Position numbers and translations under genes: made by a program. A DNA stretch of 64,000 nt from Cyathus striatus. Its lineage: Eukaryota; Basidiomycota; Agaricomycetes; Agaricales; Nidulariaceae. Location of the stretch: positions 1,736,001 to 1,800,000 of the forward strand of contig JAOVFP010000020.1 in the NCBI GenBank assembly GCA_025738555.1, read 5' to 3'. The notes beneath the pieces were generated by a model. That model was given only the letters and a program-made list of their open reading frames with translations. It ran no database searches and was not told the origin of the DNA. Each line of letters opens with the position of its first letter. Positions within the stretch are counted from its first letter, which is position 1. Positions 21,436-34,015 of this stretch are shown here, piece after piece.

Positions 21436-21524
21436 GTTCTTATGGTGTAGTGGTTAATTGCTGAACTGTGGGAAAAACTATTAGTTATCACTTGGAGGCT
21501 GTTGGTTCAATTCTGACTGGAGTC
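21436..21524 (+). other. tRNA-like sequence with Pol III A and B boxes (degenerate)
   Basis: The A box TGGTGTAGTGGTTA is at 21443-21456 and the B box GGTTCAATTCT at 21504-21514. The T-arm at 21501-21517 folds (5-bp stem with G-U pairs, 7-nt loop). The acceptor arms pair poorly and the D arm does not close, so this is a tRNA pseudogene or SINE head rather than a working tRNA. Confidence 0.45.
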
Positions 21525-22040
21525 ATTATTTACTATGTACAATTATTTTTATTATTAGTAAGCAACACCATGAAATACAATTGAAGCTCATTACTATTGT
21601 ATAAGCTCCATGTGAATTTCTGGTGAAATTTACGTGAACTTCACCAAGTGACATGAAAATTTGGTGAAAAATTTCATGTGAAGATCAAGTGAATTATTCA
21701 CCTGAATTCACATGAATTGGTGAAGTTCATGCGAAATTCATGTGAAATTCAGGTGAAATTATTAGCAGTGTTCTCACTGAAATTCAGAAAAAATAATGCG
21801 AAAAAGTTCACCTAAATTTCACATGAACTTCACATGAACTTCACCAATTCATGTGAATTTCATGTGAAATTCACGTGTAAGGGGGGAGCGTAAAGAGCTC
21901 CCCAAACTGCAGCTTGTAAGGAGTCATAACCTTACATGGCTGGCACCTAGTGCCTAAACTTAGCTTGAAGGACAAGTAACCTCTCACCGTCAGGTGAACT
22001 CCTTCATGGTTTTTTTTTAAGCTGAGTCTAGTAGTAGACA

Positions 22041-24603
22041 GTGGCACAAACCCCACCAACCTTAACTATGCTGAATACAACTGATGAAATATACATAACA
22101 ATGGATGAGAATAACCAGTCATGGACAACTCGCAACCCTGGGGACAGAGGAAGTGCAAATCTAGGTGCCATTTTAACTTCCAATGATGACCCCAGGGGGG
22201 TAGGATGGCACCACACTGAGCCTGCTCCCTACCAGGAGCAAAGCTCACAACCACCCCCACTGCCAGGTGTTGCAGACACCAATAGAACGCAAGAGGATTT
22301 GGATACTCCAAATCCCCAAGAGGAATACCTCAATGACATCACCACCAACATCATAAATGTCAATGCTTACAAACTCAAAAACTCATGATCTGCACTGCAA
22401 ATTGCTACCCTAAACATCCGAGGAGGAGGTACTCTGGCAATGCATCCTAAATGGAACCATGTACACTCTCTGATGATGAGAGATTCCCACATTGGTATAA
22501 TGACTGCAGGAAACACACATTACAGAGACTGTACTCCATGAAATCCAAAATGACTATCCCCATCTCCTCATAAAAAATTCCCCAGACCCAGAACACTCCT
22601 CTGAACAAGGAGGTGTGGCCATCATTCTCCACAAAGGCCTTGTTAACTGGGAGACACATGAATTTGTTGAGCTCATCCCTGGGCAAGCAATAGCTGTGTC
22701 ACTCTGCTGCAGAAATGATGATTGGTTACATATAGCAGCAGTCTATGCTCCCTCTGGTAATGAACAAGCCAATGCCAATTTTTGGGCAGCTCTCCAAGAA
22801 GCCTGGTGTGTACACAGACTATGCAGAAAAATGCACATCCTCCTGGGAGATCTCAATATGACTGAATCTTCAATAGACTGCATACCAACACCACAGGAGA
22901 CTACAAATGCACCACACACATTTACCACACTTAAAGACCACTTCAATCTATTTGATGGATGGCGCCTAGAGAATCCCACCACACTAGACTACACTTTCAG
23001 TAACCAACTCACCTCCCACTCTCGCATTGACCACATATATGCAAATGAAAAACTCATTGACTTCTCCCGTGAATGGACCATCTTCTCCTCAGGGGTATTC
23101 ACAGACCACTTTCTGGTTTCAATGAAACTGGCCCCACCTACATAACCTTTCATAGGAAAAGGCCAAAGAGCACTCCCAGCCTATATTGCCAAGAACAAAG
23201 GAGCCCAGAAGTGCATACAAAAATTAACCCAAGAACTATGTACTGCCCTAAAAAAACATACAGGATCAACCATGGCTACCTGATCTAAATATCCAGACAC
23301 TTTGGGCCTCTTTCAAAAACTGTATTCTCACACAAGTAGGTGATATAGTAAAAAACCAAGGACTACATCACAATATCCAAATCTCACAATGGACTACTCA
23401 CTGCAAAGATACACTAGCCATGGCAGAATCCCTCACCCCAGATGACCTCTCCCACCAACTAAACACTATTGATGCCAACATTAAAAAACTCCAAGCCACC
23501 CAAACAAAATGGGAGCATGACAAAATTGCAGCCCACTTCCACCTTGAGGGAGAAACAAATAGTAAATTTGACTACATCATAAATCGAGAACACAAACCCA
23601 GAGAAACAATTCACTCACTCCAATCAAATCCCCAAGGCCTCCTTCCTGAATACACTATGGACTCCAAAGAAATGGTAAAAATTGCCACCGACTACCATGA
23701 TGCCCTCCAATCCTCCTTAGAGCATAATCTTGATAACCTTGAGCAATATAATGTAACAGAAGAAGTTCTATCACATCTCAAACCTATGATCCCACCAGAT
23801 AAAAAAACTGAATTAGCTGCTGGCCTCTCCACTGGAGAAATCAGGGTAGCTCTGAAACAAGTTCCAAACAACAAAGCATCAGGCCTTGATGGAATTCCAG
23901 TTGAAATATGGAAATGGCTTGATGATGCCCATGTTGCCACTCACCTAACAGAAGAACCCTCCCCAGACATAATTGATATTTTACAACAACTATACACTGA
24001 CATTAGCATCTTTGGTGTCACACCAGGCACTGGATTCCATGAAGGTTGGATGTGCCCAATCCACAAGAAAAATGACAGGGCACTCATTGAAAACTATTGC
24101 CCCATCACAATTCTAAACACAGACTACAAAATTATGACACACTCCCTCACCAATCACTTATCCACTGTTGCCCCTGACCTTATACACCTTGACCAAGCTG
24201 GATTCATGAAGAATAGATCCATTGCTGACCAAACTGAGCTTATTACACTTGTGTTACACCACTGTGAAACTACTAACACCCCTGGGGCCATTGTCTGTCT
24301 TGACCAAGAGAAAGCCTATGACCGCATCCACCATGACTTTCTCTGGAAATCACTAAAAAAACTGGGGTTCCCAGATGAATATATAAACTCCGTGAAAGCC
24401 CTATACACTGGGGCACATACAAAAGTCATCCTCAATGGAATTATTGGTCTGGGCTACCTCATCATCCAGGGAGTATGACAAGGAGATCCCCTCTCCTGCC
24501 TCCTATTTAACATTGCAATTGAATCACTAGCTAGCTGCATTTGTGCATCTGCCATAACAGGCCTTGACCTCCCAGGACTCTCCAACCCACTGCAAATTGA
24601 GTG
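22041..24603 (+). pseudogene. Degenerate LINE ORF2: AP endonuclease and reverse transcriptase, 3'-truncated
   Basis: An APE-type endonuclease is seen in pieces: LQIATLNIRGGG near 22395, HILLGDLNMTES near 22830, SRIDHIYANE near 23020 and VFTDHFLVSM near 23095. The reverse transcriptase frame at 23420-24478 has NNKASGLDGIPVEIWKW, PITILNTDYKIM, DQAGFMKNRSIADQ and VCLDQEKAYDRIHHDFLW. It then hits TGA just before QGDPLSCLLFNIAIESLA. The element stops at 24603, where the fold-back element begins, so the YADD region and everything after it are missing. Several stops and frameshifts make it inactive. It resembles the Tad-like LINE clade common in basidiomycetes. Confidence 0.8.
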
Positions 24604-25460
24604 GTGTCAGCCAATTTATTCACCATTTGCCCTAGAAATATGAGTGCTAGCAATCATATTATCCAGGCAAAATTGAGTGCTGTTTTTATAAGGCATATTG
24701 AGTGAATGTAATGTAATGGTGATCATTGGCACTCATTTAGTTATTATACTTCATTATTGGGCTGTAATATTATTGAATAAAGGGGCACTCAAAAGTGATC
24801 ATTTGGAGAATATTAGGTGGCAATCATTGACACTCATTTAATTATTATACTTGATTACCAGGCTATTGTATTAGTTGAATATGGGGGCACTCAAAAGTGA
24901 TCATTTCAGGAATATTATGAGGCAATCATTGGCACTCATTTATATATTACTTGTGATTACTAGGCTATTATATTACTATAATATGGAGGCACTCAAAAGT
25001 GATCATTTCAGAAATATTATGAGGCAATCATTGGCACTCATTTACATTACTTGTGATTACTAGGCTATTGTATTAGTTGAATATAGGGGCACTCAAAGGT
25101 GATCATTTTAAGAATATTGGATAGTGATCATTTGCACTCATTTCAATACTGACTATATTACTTTTAAAATGATGTGGCACTCAAATGTATGTGATTTGTG
25201 ACAATTGTGACATGTGTCACGCATTTCCCATGCATTACATTTGTCATGCCTTCGCACGCATCACAATTGTCACATCATTCCCGCGCTCCGCATATTTCCT
25301 GCACATTGCATTTGTCACACCTTCATGTGTGTCACAATTGTCACATCATTCCCGCGCTCCGCATATTTCCCACGCATTATATTTGTCACGCCTTCATGTG
25401 CATCACAATTGTCACATCATTTCCACACATCACATATTTCCCATGCATCACATTTGTTGA
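24604..25460. repeat. Left inverted arm of the fold-back element
   Basis: It contains about four to five ~90-bp TGATCA-type units and about three copies of the CACAATTGTCACATCATTCC unit. The right arm differs in copy number of both. Confidence 0.7.
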
Positions 25461-27284
25461 ATAATCAATGGTTGATACAAGAATCATGACCATCTAATGA
25501 CTTAGACTTGTGAATTTGATGTGATGTGGAATCACATAGATTCACCATTCTTTCTTATGGGTTATCCATGTGTACTACAGTTCTTTGATAACCTCATTAT
25601 CTCATATTCAGACAAAACATTCATTATGGTTTATACTTTGTCATTTTATTATATCTCTAGATGTGATTAAAAACATCTCATACTATCCCATTCTCAAATA
25701 TCTCATGCTCTGTCAATAGTGCTAAGATTTCAATTGCATAAACACTCTACATCTTTTATTCTAGTTTCTTATTCCCACCACAATTCCATAACTCTCTGAT
25801 TGTCATTTTCCATGTTAAGTCTTCCATTTTTACAAGTACATATTGTGTCCTCTGCATTTATAATTTACTCTGTACCATTAGATACTTACTCCACTTCCAT
25901 GACAATTTGAATAGTTGTAGAAATAGTTAAATCTCATCTGATTGAAAAGTGTGATATTTGCTAAAAAGTTGCACTGTGCATGAAAAACATATGATACATC
26001 TCAAAAACATGACAAATGCACTAAAGCATGGCAAACACATTAAAGTGTGACAAACACGTTAAAGCATGACAATATGATGCGCGGAAATGATGTGACAATT
26101 GTGATGTGCATGAATGCGTGACAAATGTGTGATGCATGGGAAACATAACATATGCTTAGTGTGGGAAATATTTACAGCACAGGAAATAGGTAATGTGCCA
26201 GATGCGCGAGAAATGTGTGACAAATGTGATGTGTGGGAAATACTGCTGCCGATCTAGATCCTGGTCACTCTAGCATAAAATGTGAATTGTCCATTCCAGT
26301 GTCTATTTTTTGAACATAAAATGTATATGCTGCATTATGTATTTATTTTAGATTCTATCACACTTTGAATCAGAATTTTTGAGGTTCTCTTTAATGTGCT
26401 ATGAATATTTTTATTCTGGCATCTCCTGACAATTTTGGTAACCAGAACCTGGTCAGCGCATGTATAACCCTGACAGGGTATCGGCTAGTATTAATTACTA
26501 AGCTTTGACTAAGCTTAGAACTCATTGATGTCGCTAACGAGTATGTTGTTTTCAGTCTTATTGCCATTGTATAATGTTTCTATTGAAGCTACAGCTTTCA
26601 TGTGGACTTGCTACAATATTAAGACATAGATATATCTTATTTAAGTTGAATTATTGGCTTCATTTAGTCTGTAACTTAAGATTCTTCTCAAATAGACCAT
26701 AAAGAATGAAATAAGCCATGCATATCATATCTATGCATACCACTGCAAATAAAATCACAAAAAATCTGATCTATGATGTTCTGTGATGGTTCATGTATAT
26801 ATATCCATTTCCAGAAGCCTTAGTCCCTTCAGGCATGTTGTTCAAGTGGTGTATTGATTTTCATATATATGCTCTAAATTATTATTCTACTACTACTATA
26901 CTAAAAATTAGCATTATAACCTAAGATATATAGCAATTATTACATTAGAAGATGCTCCATTGAATAAAGGGTGCTTGAAAATAGCTACACAACATTATGT
27001 TGTACAAGGATGGGATGGAAAATGCAGAGAAATTGTCTTCGAGAAAGTGTGTGAGAATCTGCATGCTAAATTTAGCCAACTTTGATCAGAATCACATACT
27101 CATTGCAATATTTCTCAGTAACCAGATATGCTCTCACCACGAAAATTGAGTATTGTGTTACTATGATAGCTAACTACAAATATGTACAAAAAAACTGGGC
27201 GGAAAGTGATTGTGAAAGCAACAAGATGAGGATTGACCAGGTTCTGGGTATGACCAGGTTCTGGGTAGCCGGCAGTATGTGACG

Positions 27285-28064
27285 CACATGAAGGCGTGAC
27301 AAATGTAATGTGCAGGAAATATGCGGAGCGTGGGAATGATGTGACAATTGTGATGCATGCGAAGGCATGACAAATGTAATGCATGGGAAATGCGTGACAC
27401 ATGTCACAATTGTCACAAATCACATACATTTGAGTGCCACATCATTTTAAAAGTAATATAGTCAGTATTGAAATGAGTGCAAATGATCACTATCCAATAT
27501 TCTTAAAATGATCACCTTTGAGTGCCCCTATATTCAACTAATACAATAGCCTAGTAATCACAAGTAATGTAAATGAGTGCCAATGATTGCCTCATAATAT
27601 TTCTGAAATGATCACTTTTGAGTGCCTCCATATTATAGTAATATAATAGCCTAGTAATCACAAGTAATATATAAATGAGTGCCAATGATTGCCTCATAAT
27701 ATTCCTGAAATGATCACTTTTGAGTGCCCCCATATTCAACTAATACAATAGCCTGGTAATCAAGTATAATAATTAAATGAGTGTCAATGATTGCCACCTA
27801 ATATTCTCCAAATGATCACTTTTGAGTGCCCCCATATTCAGCAAACACAATAGTCTAGTTATCAGATATAATAATAAAATGAGTGCCAATGATCACCACC
27901 TAATATTCTTCAAACGATCACTTTTGAGTGTCCCTTCATTCAATAATATTACAGCCCAATAATGAAGTATAATAACTAAATGAGTGCCAATGATCACCAT
28001 TACATTACATTCACTCAATATCACTCATATTTCTAGGGCAAATGGTGAATAAATTGGCTGACAC
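27285..28064. repeat. Right inverted arm of the fold-back element
   Basis: Inverted copy of the left arm with one additional ~90-bp unit (near 27835-27925) and fewer of the CACAATTGTCAC units. Confidence 0.7.
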
Positions 28065-28349
28065 TTATGACAGATATGTACCTAATACTGAAGACATTAA
28101 TGAGAGAGGTAAGATTTTGCTATTGTGTACACTGTCAGATCTGAACAAGGAACAGATATGGAAGAGAATGATACATTACAACCAGATGTAGTGCCTTTCA
28201 ATGTGTCTGGGGTGAATGATACAGACCTGTTGAAAATCATTGCCAATGAGTTAATGTCATGGGGATTGGATAACAGATGTGCCAATGGGAAGGAAGGTGC
28301 ATATGCTGTTAGACATGGTCAAAATCTGGTCACAGATTTTGAATGTCTG

Positions 28350-28958
28350 TGTCACGTCTCATTCTATTCCACTAGGGACAAGAACCTCAGAGTAGATAGT
28401 CTAATAGCGGAGTAACTTGTACAATGTTAGTAGGGTGTGTGGAGATGATGAACAAGTACAGGAGTAGTGGAACATTGGCTTCAACTTGTGTGTTGCACCC
28501 CTTGGACTTCCAGTTCCATATTTAGAACAAAGCAGAGTAAGTGGCAAAATAGCGGAGTTGGCTCAAGGCCCAAGTGGGAGAAGGGTGTAAATGTAGTTGA
28601 TTTGAAACTGAAGTCTATCTACATTACAGGAGTAGTTTATATAGTAAACTACTTTGTCCGAATGCATACGGAGTAATGCCCATGGGTATGTGGCATCCTA
28701 GGGGTAAGTGGACTCCATGAAATGTAGACCATGGTAAACTAGTAGTATGCCTCTAGATTATAGTCATAGGAGAAATGGCCACAGCCAGAGAACGAGGTAG
28801 TAATATTAAAGGGAAGGAACAAGTATACAGTTACAAGTAAACATTAGTAAGGAAGAGTTTGATATATAACAAGTATACATAGTCCAGAGGAAACATACTA
28901 AAAGCGGAGTAAACCTGGAGTTGACTCCAATGGTACAGGGATTGTCATGGATATGACA
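28350..28958 (-). repeat. Solo LTR inserted in the Helitron (609 bp)
   Basis: TGTCACG...GATATGACA ends and a perfect 5-bp target duplication GTCTG at 28345-28349 and 28959-28963. It is related to the young gypsy LTR (shared core at about 28475-28500) but partly CpG-decayed. Orientation is set by similarity to the young LTR. Confidence 0.9.
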
Positions 28959-29986
28959 GTCTGCATGAAAGAGCCTTACAGGAAACAATTAACTTCGACA
29001 AAGATAATTATTTTGAACATGCTTTCCCATGCCTGTTTCCATATGGTGCAGGGGGAATTGAAGCTGATAGACCAGAGGAAGTACCTTTCAGCAAACATGT
29101 TAAATGGCTTTTACAATACCATGATTGGAGGTTCCGAAAACATGAAACATTTCCATTTGTTGCATTTGGTATTCTTCAAAGATGTGAGGCCCTTGCATCT
29201 ACTTGCATTCAGATGAATCATAACAATTTTGAAATGGATGCATGAATACTATCAACAATTACACTTGAAAAATTGGAAGAGGCACAGAGGCAAGAACAGA
29301 GGAAAGAACCTATTGCAGATCCTGCAGTTAGACTGCTTCACAAGCACATACATGTGGTTAGTGGGAGGGTAATGGGTTCCAATCAATCTCATTATCAATT
29401 GAGATCTCAAATGTGGTCAACAACAATATACATTGGACCTCCATCATTGTGGATAACTATTAATCCATGTGATCTTCATGACCCAGTTGTGCAGGTTTTT
29501 GCAGGTGAATCAATAGACATGGATAACTTCATGAGTTCTATGGGACCAGATAAAAGTCACAGAGCAAAAAACATTGCAGATGATCCTTATGCTGCTGCAA
29601 AATTCTTCCATTTTCTCATCAAGTTGATCTTGGAATCTTTGTATGGGATTAGTGTTACCCCTTATAAAGTGTATTCAACAACTGGAATATACAGACCTGT
29701 GGTTATATATTTCGGGGTGGTGGAATCACAGGGAAGAGGTAGTTTGCATTTGCATATGATATTGTGGCTCAAAAACATGCCAACATCACAGGAATTGCAA
29801 CTAAAATTGGCAACTGAGGAATTCCGAGCACATGTTAGACAATTTATCTGAGCCACAATCCATGCATATGCACCTGGTCTTGAAACAGCAGAGGGAGTGC
29901 AGTCTATTCTGAATAATAATGAAGTTGCCTATTCACAGCTGCCACATCCCGATTCAGTGAATTATGATGCTCAGATGCAGTGAGCA

Positions 29987-30640
29987 TGTTACATACTGTA
30001 CCACTCAGAGGGATAATAGGGAAGCACTGGGTTTAGCACAGAGGGAGCTACTCGTAGTATTATGTAAGCTCGAGGTTGGAAGCAGAGAACTCAAAAGTGC
30101 GGAAGGGAACCTTGGCTTCAGCTTATGTGCTGTGCCCCTTGTGATTCTCAGTGGTTTGTATTTCAAAGTTGAGGTAGGAGCAAGGTCAAGTGCAAAGTGC
30201 AGAAAGGTCAGAATAGAGACCGGAACTAAGGACGAAACCTTAGAGACAAGAAGACAGAGTATAGTGGTATATTTGTAATTGTAGTTGATATGAAAACTAA
30301 AGTTACTGTACAAAAACTAGATCTTAAATACTAAGTAAAGTATGGAGTAGTTTACTTTGAGCAAAGTATAAGGGTATAACTAGGGATAGGTAAACATGGA
30401 GTCAGCCACCATAGAGGAGTAGTGGCTGAAGAATGGAAGTAATGGCTGTATGCGATATAGTGAAATGGATAGGAGTAGTAATCAAGGAGTAATATGAAAT
30501 AGTGACATAGTGGATGAGCATGAGTAAGTAAGTGATAAATCATGACGACATTTCCGATGATTGGTCAGAAATGCAGCCAACGTGGAAGTGCAGGATAGTG
30601 TGGAAGTGCGGAATAGCGGATTCCAGACACAGATGTAACA
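29987..30640 (-). repeat. Solo LTR inserted in the Helitron Rep domain (654 bp)
   Basis: TGTTACATAC...GATGTAACA with target duplication GAGCA at 29982-29986 and 30641-30645. It separates the HUH and tyrosine motifs of the Rep domain. It carries the GGCTTCAGCTTATGTGCTG core at about 30116-30135. Most of its CGGAG-type motifs have become TGGAG or CAGAG. Confidence 0.9.
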
Positions 30641-31730
30641 GAGCAGAGGTAGAAACAGTGTGAGTGAAACAACTTCATATGTGTGAGTTTCATCGATGTA
30701 TTACATATGACAAGACAGGGTGTGCAAAATGCAAGAGGTGTGCACCATTTGAAATTGCTGCACAGGATTATGTGAATGATGATGGAAATTGGGCACTGAA
30801 ACAGTTGTATGCTTACCTGAATAATTGGAATCCTGTTACTCTGGTGTATACAAAGGCCAAAAATGATGTCAAATACCTATCACACAGATGTGACACATGC
30901 AACATATCAGAGTACATATGTATGTATGTGAGCAAGGGACAAGGAAAAACACATAACTTGTCAACTTTGATGAGTGATAGCTATGCATATCACAATCATT
31001 GTGGATCACTCACAGATTCATTGAGGGATGAACAAAGACTCATAATGTTTCATATAATGCAGGTAATTAACAAAGAACAGGAATTGGTGGCACCTATGGT
31101 GATGTCATATCTTATGGGATGGGGAGATGTTTATTGCTCTCACCATTACATGCCAATTTTCTGGTCATCATTTGTAACTGAATTGGTTGCATGCAATCCA
31201 AACCTAAAGAGGTACAATAGAAGGCAAGTAGAACCTGCAATGTTTAAGACCATTGACCTCAGTACCAGGATTACAGTATTGGTGGAGAGGGCAACAGACA
31301 AACTGAGAGAGCAAATAATGATTCATCAGAGCCCAGATTGAATGATGTTAGAGGAAACCAGGTTGGTGGTTAACAAAGTATTGCAGGACATTTTCACCAT
31401 GAAGAACACAGGAACAAGAGGACAAAAATATTGTATGCATTGAAAGTGATGCATGAGGGTGATTAGTTCAAAAATGTCTAGTGATGAATTACCAGTTATG
31501 AGGAAGAATACTTGAAGATTATAACATGCTAAGTTTCTTTGTTGACACATATGAAGAAGATAGCAACTGGAACTGGAATGTTGAAGACATTGAGGAGGAC
31601 CAAGGACACCCCCAATGTGGATGGCACAGGAATCAATGTGTACCATATCTGGCTGAACATCCATTCAGCCAAAAGAAACAAAGAGTAATTCGATGTGAAG
31701 GGCACTCAAATCTTCCCAATTTCATAGGAG

Positions 31731-32217
31731 TGTCATAGCCATACTTTTCCTACCTTATTCCTGCACTCCACACTCTCCACGCTCTCTGCACTTCTTGACT
31801 TGTGTAGATATTGTCCTTTCACTTTTCCCTTCCACTCTTCTGACTGAAAGTCGCCAAGCTTATGTCACCTTACTCATCCAGTTCTTATCCACTCTCCATT
31901 ATGTTTTCTCCATTATACCCCAGGTACACTTGTCTCAGCATTCCTCTCAATCCTTAGTTCATCCTTGGTACATATTATATTCAAACCCTACTCCACCCTC
32001 CACCACCATCTTATTATGTTTATCAATTAGTATACCATTACCCATTCATTCACCAGTCATCAGTAAAGTCATATAGTATTTAAGTAGCACATCTTGTACT
32101 ACTACTACTCAGTTTGAATATCAACTAAGTTACAGTCTTCCCCACTTGTCTTTAAGATATACTCATCGCTGACTTAATCATTGCTTCCCAGTAATGATTC
32201 TGCACTCCACACTGACA
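31731..32217 (+). repeat. LTR fragment in the Helitron, related to 41551-42224 but inverted
   Basis: It starts TGTCATAGCCATAC right after the LPNFIG codons and resembles the reverse complement of the LTR at 41551-42224. It lacks the conserved core, so it is internally deleted. The 3' end at TGACA 32213-32217 is a guess, and no target duplication was found. Confidence 0.55.
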
Positions 32218-32667
32218 ACCACACGAGAGAAATCTCATGGAGAACAAGCAGTTCATGCTGGGAGACTTGCAAGAATATTCATACCTCCAGATAGGAGTGA
32301 AGCCAGTGAAATAACATATCAAAGTTGCATATGCAAAGCATCACACAATAATATGGAACAATTGATGGCATGGAGGACACAACTTGAAAATGATGTCAAA
32401 CATCAAAACCAGCCAGAATTGCACATTACCATGAGTCCTGGGGAATCATTGGGTTCAGTGACAGTGATGATGAATAATATGCTTTCAACAGTGAGAGAGG
32501 GAACCATGAATTACATAGAAAATGGACAGGAATCAGGGGCATTTGAAACAGCATCGGAGACAGTATTACTACCTGCAAATCCATCAGAACTAAAATCTGA
32601 TCAGCAGTGTGATGCTGCTCGCACATTTAGGCATAAAATTGCACATTTTTATCATTTTCAGCATTAA

Positions 32668-34015
32668 AGCTGAACACATTAAGGAAGCCCATATAATAAA
32701 TAAAGATCCATGGACTGCTATTTAATAGCAAGCACTCAACAAATTGACTTAATATTCATAGTCATAAACCACCCACAAATATACTTATACAGTATAAGTG
32801 CTCCAATGTCCAACCTACCACTCACCTGGAAATAAAGGAAAGAGAATATAATCATTAAAATGGACCGCTTTAGCATCAGTCACATGACTTGTATAGGTGT
32901 CTGTTAGGTTCTAATACCGATATAATTGTTTGTTTGGTAACAGGAATGATAATAAACAATTAGTCAGACATGATATAATGGAATATTAATAAAGAAATCT
33001 ATGCATTACTTGGAGTACAAGACTCTACAGAAAGTTAATGTTGGTCTATGAGTAATACATACCTATAATGAATGAAATATATTCGAAAGAACAAGTGTAA
33101 TATACTGTATCAATGGTAAATTGCAGTAATGGAATGATCAGCATATATTCTGAGGGCATACAGAGGTCAAATCTCCATGAAAATGGGTGATCTTGGGCTC
33201 GTTCCGAAGCTAGAAAGAAACACATGTTAATCGACCATGATTAGCAATGCAACGGACGGGATTCCGGCCGATATCAGGCTGATAAACCAATCATATATGT
33301 AAATGATGCTTATCTACCAGAAATAGCATTGATAAGGACATCTAAGGCCTTGAAACATAGGAGATTGGTTATGAATGATTAATGCGCAGTGCTTCACAGC
33401 CTGGACCTGGGTAATAATATTACCAATTGCAATGAGGATCTGACTAATAGATGAGAGTAGTGTTTCCATATGTTTTCACTGTACATATTTAGTATTTATG
33501 ATTTGAGAACCTGCTTTGTAATATGCCTTTCAATTCTGTATATAACTAGGTACATTAGAGGGTGGAAAGGGAAGCAGCTTAGCACCTTTCTTGCCCAGTA
33601 CATAGGTATAGGGTAGTGGTTTTGGTCTAGGTGTTTCAAAGGAATTTAAAGTGATTTTATCGGAATTGTGTGTTTACTACAAAGTACAAAGGACTGAGAT
33701 TCCAGTGAGGGTCTAGTATTTGGGATTTTGAGTAAAGCGAAATCAAGGAAAGCAAAGGGTTGCTTTCAACCAGTTTGAAGGATTTAAGTTAGCACAAAGG
33801 TGTTAATTAAAGTCTTGCAATTTCGGAGTAGTACAAAGAGTATTACTTCTTTTTCTTACAATAAATCATTATTGTTTCGGTTCATTTGGGATTGAAAAGC
33901 GAACTTAAAGATACCTTAACATAAAGAGGAGCACTACCTTACCCATCACTCGCATTTTCGGAGTTTTTGTACAAGTTAGAAGTGATCTTGCTGTGGAAAC
34001 ATAGCAGAATTTACA
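32668..34015. other. Unidentified insert between Helitron pieces
   Basis: About 1.3 kb without recognisable coding sequence separates the Helitron segment ending near 32667 from the helicase segment starting near 34015 (FQRDAFEIVTWHL). It is AT-rich with few CG. Candidate ends TGTTAGG (32902) and CCTTAACA (33921) are inverted, but the flanks do not match. Confidence 0.4.

Larger units (their letters stand above)
20442..21895. mobile_element. Fold-back/MITE-like element with TTCACATGAA-rich arms
   Basis: The two ends are inverted relatives. The left end has CTCCCCCCCC then TTCACC and dense TTCACATGAA repeats (about 20455-20720). The right end has the complementary CATGTGAA repeats then GGGGGGAGCG (about 21600-21895). 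It separates the two LINE parts. Inside are a CpG-rich minisatellite and a tRNA-like sequence. No transposase is seen, so it would be non-autonomous. End coordinates are approximate. Confidence 0.5.
24604..28064. mobile_element. Fold-back element with long repeat-rich inverted arms (3,461 bp)
   Basis: The left end GTGTCAGCCAATTTATTCAC and the right end are exact inverted copies, and inverted similarity continues for about 770-860 bp on each side. The arms are made of tandem units of about 90 bp (GGCACTCAAAAGTGATCATT then CAATCATTGGCACTCATTTA) followed by units of about 75 bp (CACAATTGTCACATCATTCC). No transposase or other gene is seen in the ~1.8 kb centre, so it must have moved with help from elsewhere. 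I found no clear target duplication. Confidence 0.8.

Noticed and set aside
21436..21524. Functional tRNA gene
   Set aside because: A and B boxes and the T-arm look right, but the acceptor stem has mismatches and the D-arm does not close, so it is listed only as tRNA-like.
32902..33921. TGTTAGG...CCTTAACA as a ~1-kb LTR
   Set aside because: Flanking five-base sequences (GTGTC and TAAAG) do not match and there is no LTR core or similarity to other LTRs.
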